DNA from: Paraescarpia echinospica
Taxonomy: Eukaryota > Annelida > Polychaeta > Sabellida > Siboglinidae
Length of the DNA stretch: 64,000 bases
Direction of reading: 5' to 3'
Assembly: GCA_020002185.1 (NCBI GenBank)
Contig: CM034538.1
Coordinates: forward strand, 3,626,773-3,690,772
The notes beneath the pieces were generated by a model. That model did not search any database and was not told where the DNA came from. It saw only the letters and a list, made by a program, of their open reading frames with translations. A program made the translations under genes and the position numbers. Positions within the stretch are counted from its first letter, which is position 1; each line of letters begins with the position of its first letter. Shown piece by piece: positions 58,465 through 64,000 of this stretch.

Positions 58465-59350
58465 CCACTCTCACGACAGCGGGGTGAGTGTGTCTAGCTC
58501 CACTCTCTCTACAGCTGGGTGAATGTGTCTAGCTCCACTCTCACTACAGCTGGGTGGGTGTGTCTAGCTCCACTCTCTCTGCAGCTGGGTGAGTGTCTGT
58601 AGCTCCACTCTCACTAGAGCTGGGTGAGTGTCTAGCTCCACTCTCACTACAGCTGGGTGAGTGTGTCTAGCTCCACTCTCACTACAGCTGGGTGAGTGTC
58701 TAGCTCCACTCTCACTACAGCTGGGTGAGTGTGTCTAGCTCCACTCTCACTACAGCTGGATGAGTGTCTAGCTCCACTCTCACTACAGCTGGATGAGTGT
58801 GTCTAGCTCCACTCTCACTACAGCTGGGTGAGTGTCTAGCTCCACTCTCACTTCAGCTGGATGAGTGTGTCTAGCTCCACTCTCATTACAGCTGGGTGAG
58901 TGTGTCTAGCTCCACTCTCACTACAGCTGGGTGAGTGTCTAGCTCTACTTTCATTACAGCTGGGTGAGTGTGTCTAGTTCCACTCTCACTACAGCTGGAT
59001 GAGTGTGTCTAGTTCCACTCTCACTACAGCTGGATGAGTGTGTCTAGCTCCACTCTCATTACAGCTGGGTGAGTGTCTAGCTCCACTCTCACTACAGCTG
59101 GATGAGTGTGTCTAGCTCCACTCTCACTACAGCTGGGTGAGTGTCTAGCTCCACTCTCACTACAGCTGGATGAGTGTGTCTAGCTCCACTCTCACTACAG
59201 CTGGATGAGTGTGTCTAGCTCCACTCTCACTACAGCTGGATGAGTGTGTCTAGCTCCACTCTCACTACAGCTGGATGAGTGTGTCTAGCTCAGCTCCACT
59301 CTCACTACAGCTGGATGAGTGTGTCTAGCTCCACTCTCACTATAGCTGGG
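58465..59350. repeat. 33-35-bp minisatellite with splice-like motifs
   Basis: About 25 units with CTCCACTCTCACTACAGC and TGGGTGAGTGTGTCTAG. Every unit contains an acceptor-like CTCTCACTACAG followed 4 bp later by a donor-like GTGAGT. It abuts the 3' end of the piggyBac reading frame. Confidence 0.93.
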
Positions 59351-59355
59351 TGTGT

Positions 59356-60864
59356 CTAGCCACGATGAAGGGATCTTTTGCCCAGTGGATCAACGTCGTC
59401 TTGATGTTCCTCATGGAGAGCGATGAAGGGATCTGCCAACTCCTGGATGACCTTTGTCTTGAACTCCCACATGGTGAATATGCGATTGCTCTTTGGCATG
59501 GGTCTGTGGCATTCCCGCCACAGTACGAAGGCATTGATGATGCCGAACTCAATCAAGCTCCAGAAGAGATATTTCCACCATCTTCGTCCTGACTGACCCA
59601 CATAGAGCAGTTCGTCCAGATGGTCGATTCCACGCATCACCTTGTCGTACCTGACGACACACTGTGGCACCATCCTCGAGACAGACTGGTGGCCCCGACG
59701 ACTAGTCTGCACCAAATCCACTCCTCCGTCACCTGTCGCGATCACGTACAGACTGTCTGTCTTCTGCCACTTACACACCATCACTTTGCCATCCTCACTT
59801 GTCCACTTCTCTGATTCCTTTCGCTCGAGACGTTTCTTTATCAGACCTTTAGGGAAGTCTGTACTGCAGGAACGAGTGGCACCACAAAGATACGTGTCTG
59901 CACGTAGCAGCTCTTTAGCGAGACCGACAGTGGTGAAATAGTCGGCGGCAAACAGGCGACGATTGGCCAGCGTGTAGTTCTGCGTCAATTCCATCGCAAC
60001 CCTGTGGCTGAGCCTAACTCCGTCACTTCCAATATCCTCCTCACCATTCAAAATCGAGAATGCCTGGACATACCCTGTTACTGAGTCAGTGAGACACCAC
60101 AGCCTCATGCCCCATTTGGCGGGCCTCCTGGGCATGTATCGGGTCCATCCGAGTCGGCCGTCAAACCGGATCATGGCTTGGTCGATCAACACATTCTGTG
60201 AAGGCTTAAAACAATCCCTGAACTGTTTCTCACAGAGGGTAAGCAGAGGTCGAACTTTTGCAAGTTTATCATTTGGGTCCTTGGTTTGCTGTACGGAGCA
60301 GTGTAGGTATTGACAAAGTTTCTCGAATCGCTGCTGTGACATGATGGAGGAGACATAAGAACCTTGCAATACCGGATCGTCACTCCAAAAGTCATCAATG
60401 TCAAAAAACTCTGAGAGGTTCATTCTCATGTTGACAGCAAAAAAGGCACGCATCTCCAACGGAGTAGTGGCATACCAGTGTGCATCGGAAGTCGCGTAGG
60501 GGCCATTCTCCGCATTACCAGCAGGAGGGGACTTTGCAGCGGCATTCAAATTTGTTGCTTCTGCAAGATCTGCAAAGAAGTCGGTACCAAACATCTGCTC
60601 AAAGAAAGCAAGTGGGGAACTCGTCGGTGGTAGAGTTTGTGTTGGTCCACTAGCTTCTGTAAACTCCTTCACAGTTGGTGGCTCAGCATTGGTTGTCTTC
60701 ATCCACCCAGGGTCAATGGTCTTGCCGTGTACAAGTTTACAAGCAGCGTTTGCAGCACGGCCATCTTCCTCTTCTTCATAATCACCGTCTTCGTACTCCT
60801 CACTACTTGAAACCTGGAAACAGACAAACATGGAAAGTGTTAACTGATGAAGTTTGCAGCACAA
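59356..60864 (-). CDS. piggyBac-like transposase, C-terminus truncated
   Basis: Open frame of 502 codons on the minus strand with the piggyBac DDE domain (DDE_Tnp_1_7). An acidic N-terminus (SSSEEYEDGDYEEEED) is followed by the core: VLIDQAMIRFDGR (first catalytic Asp), then a segment FAADYFTTVGLAKELL, then VMRGIDHLDEL (third Asp). In the family the middle motif is D-N-(Y/W/F)-F-T; here the position of the second catalytic Asp is Ala and the next is Asp, so activity is doubtful. The first ~17 codons look like intron: TGTCTGTTTCCAG precedes GTTTCAAGT, which suggests the coding exon starts at 60813. The usual C-terminal Cys-rich finger is missing; the frame ends where the 35-bp minisatellite begins. 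Confidence 0.88.
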   Translation of the reverse strand: MCCKLHQLTLSMFVCFQVSSSEEYEDGDYEEEEDGRAANAACKLVHGKTIDPGWMKTTNAEPPTVKEFTEASGPTQTLPPTSSPLAFFEQMFGTDFFADLAEATNLNAAAKSPPAGNAENGPYATSDAHWYATTPLEMRAFFAVNMRMNLSEFFDIDDFWSDDPVLQGSYVSSIMSQQRFEKLCQYLHCSVQQTKDPNDKLAKVRPLLTLCEKQFRDCFKPSQNVLIDQAMIRFDGRLGWTRYMPRRPAKWGMRLWCLTDSVTGYVQAFSILNGEEDIGSDGVRLSHRVAMELTQNYTLANRRLFAADYFTTVGLAKELLRADTYLCGATRSCSTDFPKGLIKKRLERKESEKWTSEDGKVMVCKWQKTDSLYVIATGDGGVDLVQTSRRGHQSVSRMVPQCVVRYDKVMRGIDHLDELLYVGQSGRRWWKYLFWSLIEFGIINAFVLWRECHRPMPKSNRIFTMWEFKTKVIQELADPFIALHEEHQDDVDPLGKRSLHRG

Positions 60865-60899
60865 CAGTCATATAAGTTTACAGTGGCCAAAGTCCCTTT

Positions 60900-61444
60900 A
60901 AGATGTATAGGTGTACATGCAGGTGGGCACCAGTGTACGTCACCACGTATTGCACGAAAAATAAATATACTGTAACGCCACCTACCAAGTATAACACATG
61001 TACAATGATGCTAATAATAGTTCTAATGTGGAGATTAGATATGTCTACTATAGGTCTATAAACTAAATATATGTATATTATACTAGTTAATTATCAATTT
61101 TAATTGTTCTCTAACCAACGCGCATGAACATGGTCATGGCTCTTTTTATTCTGTTCCTGCCATACCGGCCCATCTTGAATGTCGATGGCTCCGGCTTCGG
61201 CCAGTGGTGTTGTTTTTTGTATAATCATATGGTCAAATAATACATTATGATTCAGTTCGACCGTTGTCTGAGGGCATGTCATCCCTAGGCTACGGCAGTT
61301 TGCCCTACTACTTCTAGCCTAGGCTTGAATCCTTGGCCACACGACTACTCTTTTATCGCTCACTCAGACGTCATCTATCTGTATCTGTATTTTGACTGGC
61401 AAAATGTCCTATGGACACATCACGCCAGTGCGCATGGTGGCTCT
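60900..61444. other. Region upstream of piggyBac exon, nothing firm
   Basis: Probably holds the 5' exon or end of the piggyBac element, but no TTAA-flanked terminal repeat was located. A short minus-strand frame (61282-61100) is unrecognised. Confidence 0.4.
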
Positions 61445-61653
61445 TATGGATTAATTTTTTACATGTTGGGCTAGACTAATTTGGAATGAATTCAGTGATG
61501 TACTTGATACAATGCTTGGAGGTAGAGAATTCCACTCTTTTATTGTGACTGGGAAAAAGCTGTTTCCAAATATGTTTGTCGAGTGCCTGATTTGTACTAA
61601 CTGTTTATTATGTTTACGTGAGCATCTGGTGTTGCGTTTGATGTATTGATCTA
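61445..61653 (-). pseudogene. LINE RT C-terminal fragment cut by gap
   Basis: The minus strand reads RNTRCSRKHNKQL, then NSFFPVTIKEWNSLPPSIV and a stop, the typical C-terminal end of CR1/L2-like polymerases. The rest is hidden by the N run. Confidence 0.8.
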
Positions 61654-62653
61654 NNNNNNNNNNNNNNNNNNNNNNNNNNNNNNNNNNNNNNNNNNNNNNN
61701 NNNNNNNNNNNNNNNNNNNNNNNNNNNNNNNNNNNNNNNNNNNNNNNNNNNNNNNNNNNNNNNNNNNNNNNNNNNNNNNNNNNNNNNNNNNNNNNNNNNN
61801 NNNNNNNNNNNNNNNNNNNNNNNNNNNNNNNNNNNNNNNNNNNNNNNNNNNNNNNNNNNNNNNNNNNNNNNNNNNNNNNNNNNNNNNNNNNNNNNNNNNN
61901 NNNNNNNNNNNNNNNNNNNNNNNNNNNNNNNNNNNNNNNNNNNNNNNNNNNNNNNNNNNNNNNNNNNNNNNNNNNNNNNNNNNNNNNNNNNNNNNNNNNN
62001 NNNNNNNNNNNNNNNNNNNNNNNNNNNNNNNNNNNNNNNNNNNNNNNNNNNNNNNNNNNNNNNNNNNNNNNNNNNNNNNNNNNNNNNNNNNNNNNNNNNN
62101 NNNNNNNNNNNNNNNNNNNNNNNNNNNNNNNNNNNNNNNNNNNNNNNNNNNNNNNNNNNNNNNNNNNNNNNNNNNNNNNNNNNNNNNNNNNNNNNNNNNN
62201 NNNNNNNNNNNNNNNNNNNNNNNNNNNNNNNNNNNNNNNNNNNNNNNNNNNNNNNNNNNNNNNNNNNNNNNNNNNNNNNNNNNNNNNNNNNNNNNNNNNN
62301 NNNNNNNNNNNNNNNNNNNNNNNNNNNNNNNNNNNNNNNNNNNNNNNNNNNNNNNNNNNNNNNNNNNNNNNNNNNNNNNNNNNNNNNNNNNNNNNNNNNN
62401 NNNNNNNNNNNNNNNNNNNNNNNNNNNNNNNNNNNNNNNNNNNNNNNNNNNNNNNNNNNNNNNNNNNNNNNNNNNNNNNNNNNNNNNNNNNNNNNNNNNN
62501 NNNNNNNNNNNNNNNNNNNNNNNNNNNNNNNNNNNNNNNNNNNNNNNNNNNNNNNNNNNNNNNNNNNNNNNNNNNNNNNNNNNNNNNNNNNNNNNNNNNN
62601 NNNNNNNNNNNNNNNNNNNNNNNNNNNNNNNNNNNNNNNNNNNNNNNNNNNNN
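61654..62653. other. Assembly gap of 1000 N
   Basis: Exactly 1000 Ns, a placeholder length for a scaffold join. Frames passing through it are meaningless. Confidence 0.99.
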
Positions 62654-62884
62654 GAAACAATCATTTGGCAGGACAGAAGAACAAACAGCAGTGTCCTCAA
62701 TGTGGCTCACATATCAAGCAATGAAACAATCATTTGGCAGGACAGAAGAACAAACAGCAGTGTCCTCAATGTGGCTCACATATCAAGCAATGAAACAATC
62801 ATTTGGCAGGACAGAAGAACAAACAGCAGTGTCCTCAATGTGGCTCACATATCAAGCAATGAAGCAATGATCATGTAACAACAA

Positions 62885-63275
62885 TTGAGATGGACTGGCC
62901 ATGCACTGCACCTGTCTGACATGATACTGCCCAAGCAAGTTCTCTATTCAGAGCTCAGTCATGGCAAACGGTCTAAAGGAGAGCACCATAAACACTATAA
63001 AGACGTCCTCAAATCCACCTTGAAAATATGTGACGTTGACCTGAACACCTGGGAATCTGAGGCTCTATCACGAATTAAATGGTGGTTGATTACTCGAAAC
63101 GGCACTGAGTCATTTGAAGCCAATAGACTAAAAACGTAGCCAAAAATCCTGAGGCTAGAAAGATTAAAGCCAAGAAAAATCTTCAAAAACCACCCTCACC
63201 ACATTCTAGCTACGCGTGTTTGCACTGTGGGAAGCTGTGCCAAGCAAAGATTGGACTCATAAGCCATCTGTGAAC
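62885..63275 (+). pseudogene. LINE RT tail, second copy
   Basis: Same [18 protein letters not shown] frame, stop and [18 protein letters not shown] finger as at 46612-47000. Confidence 0.85.
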
Positions 63276-63580
63276 ACAAACCAAATGATACCGACAATCC
63301 ATGGAAAGATCATCCTTGCTATAAAGGATTGCTGCTGATGATGTTTCAAATACTAGTCATTTGTTATGGTCCAAGCTCTCCCACATTATATGTCTGTGAG
63401 GTACGGCATCCAGCAGGGGAAGTTCATGGGGTCAGTCACCCCACTATATTGGTTCATTGCCAGGTCTAGGGGCATGCTCTGTACAAAGGATTCACTGTTT
63501 CTATAAATATCCCCATGTTTTCAAGTCCCGGCTGATGGTGCTTGCAATGCCCCCTGGTGTACCATTTCTGCCTCTTCCAG

Positions 63581-63695
63581 AACCCCAGACCTCACCTACA
63601 ACTGGGCGACTAACTCAGGAGGGGTGTTTAACTACTTCACCCAGGCAGCTGCCGTCTCAGAGGTGGAGATAGACACCCTCACGGGCGACCACACG
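63581..63695 (+). CDS. XDH: XDH exon 23, second copy
   Basis: Acceptor cctcttccag and donor gtgagt. The 39-codon content is identical to 47320-47434 ([14 protein letters not shown]). Most likely an allelic duplicate placed after the gap; it could be an exon of a tandem XDH paralogue. Confidence 0.85.
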
Positions 63696-64000
63696 GTGAG
63701 TGAACTCGCAGAGTTCATGTCAACTATATGTCATGACATTAACATGATGCCATCTTTTGGTTACAATGACACTAACATGATGCCATCTTTTTGTCACAAT
63801 GACACTAACATCATGCCATTTTTTTGTCACAATGACACTGACATTATGCCATCTTTATGTCACAATGACACTGACATGATGACATCTTTATGTCACAATG
63901 ACAGTAACATGACGACTTTTTTTGTTACAATGACACTAACATGATGCCATCTTTATGTTACAGTGACACTAACATGATGCCATCTTTATGTTACAGTGAC

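Larger units (their letters stand above)
62654..64000 (+). repeat. Second copy of the intron 22/exon 23 region
   Basis: Starts inside the 69-bp LINE array and repeats about 46120-47725: LINE tail, XDH exon 23 and the 33-bp array. Over about 1.1 kb I count four substitutions, one 13-bp deletion (at about 63416) and one extra T. The contig after the gap is therefore either the other haplotype or a very recent duplication. Confidence 0.93.

Noticed and set aside
61646..62878. Frames of 348-419 codons across the N run
   Set aside because: They consist of unknown bases; the gap carries no information.

Overview
The window is animal genomic DNA. It is intron-rich, with canonical GT-AG junctions, and full of non-LTR retrotransposons, one Penelope-like element, DNA transposons and minisatellites. 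The phylum cannot be fixed from the sequence. The repeat content (CR1-type LINEs, Penelope, piggyBac) and the protein's resemblance to both insect and vertebrate enzymes suggest an aquatic bilaterian invertebrate.

One host gene runs through positions 131-55940 on the + strand: the 3' 27 exons of a xanthine dehydrogenase/aldehyde oxidase family molybdo-flavoenzyme. The exons are phase-compatible throughout and give 1113 continuous codons plus a stop. They cover the FAD domain, the flavoprotein C-terminal domain and both molybdopterin regions. The N-terminal 2Fe-2S domains lie upstream of the window. The protein keeps the XDH-type NAD motif (FFHGYRK) and the Glu of GGKE, but the residue aligned with the purine-binding Arg880 of bovine XDH is Ile. 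It may therefore be a paralogue with altered substrate use.

Most of the 55 kb is intron. Intron 8 holds a 92-bp array, intron 9 a TIR-bounded pogo-like relic, intron 11 an inverted-repeat element and a CR1 copy, and intron 14 two more CR1 copies. Intron 15 holds an interspersed repeat with an RT relic, intron 16 a 4.2-kb 58-bp array, and intron 17 a head-to-head Penelope element. Intron 20 has a LINE of about 4.4 kb, intron 22 a 64-bp array and a LINE tail, and intron 24 a near-complete LINE of about 5 kb. Downstream of the stop codon are two minisatellites, a piggyBac-like transposase, a LINE tail and a 1000-N gap. After the gap comes a near-identical second copy of the intron 22/exon 23 region.

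The most unusual signal is that four of the intronic minisatellites are tandem copies of an exon edge together with its own splice site. Two amplify acceptor plus exon head (before exons 9 and 17). One amplifies exon tail plus donor (after exon 26). One, after exon 22, amplifies an exon tail flanked by a new acceptor and the donor, so that many of about 28 units look like complete 24-nt in-frame microexons. Copies nearest the parent exon are most like it. The arrays therefore seem to have grown out of the exons, leaving the gene with about 115 decoy splice sites.
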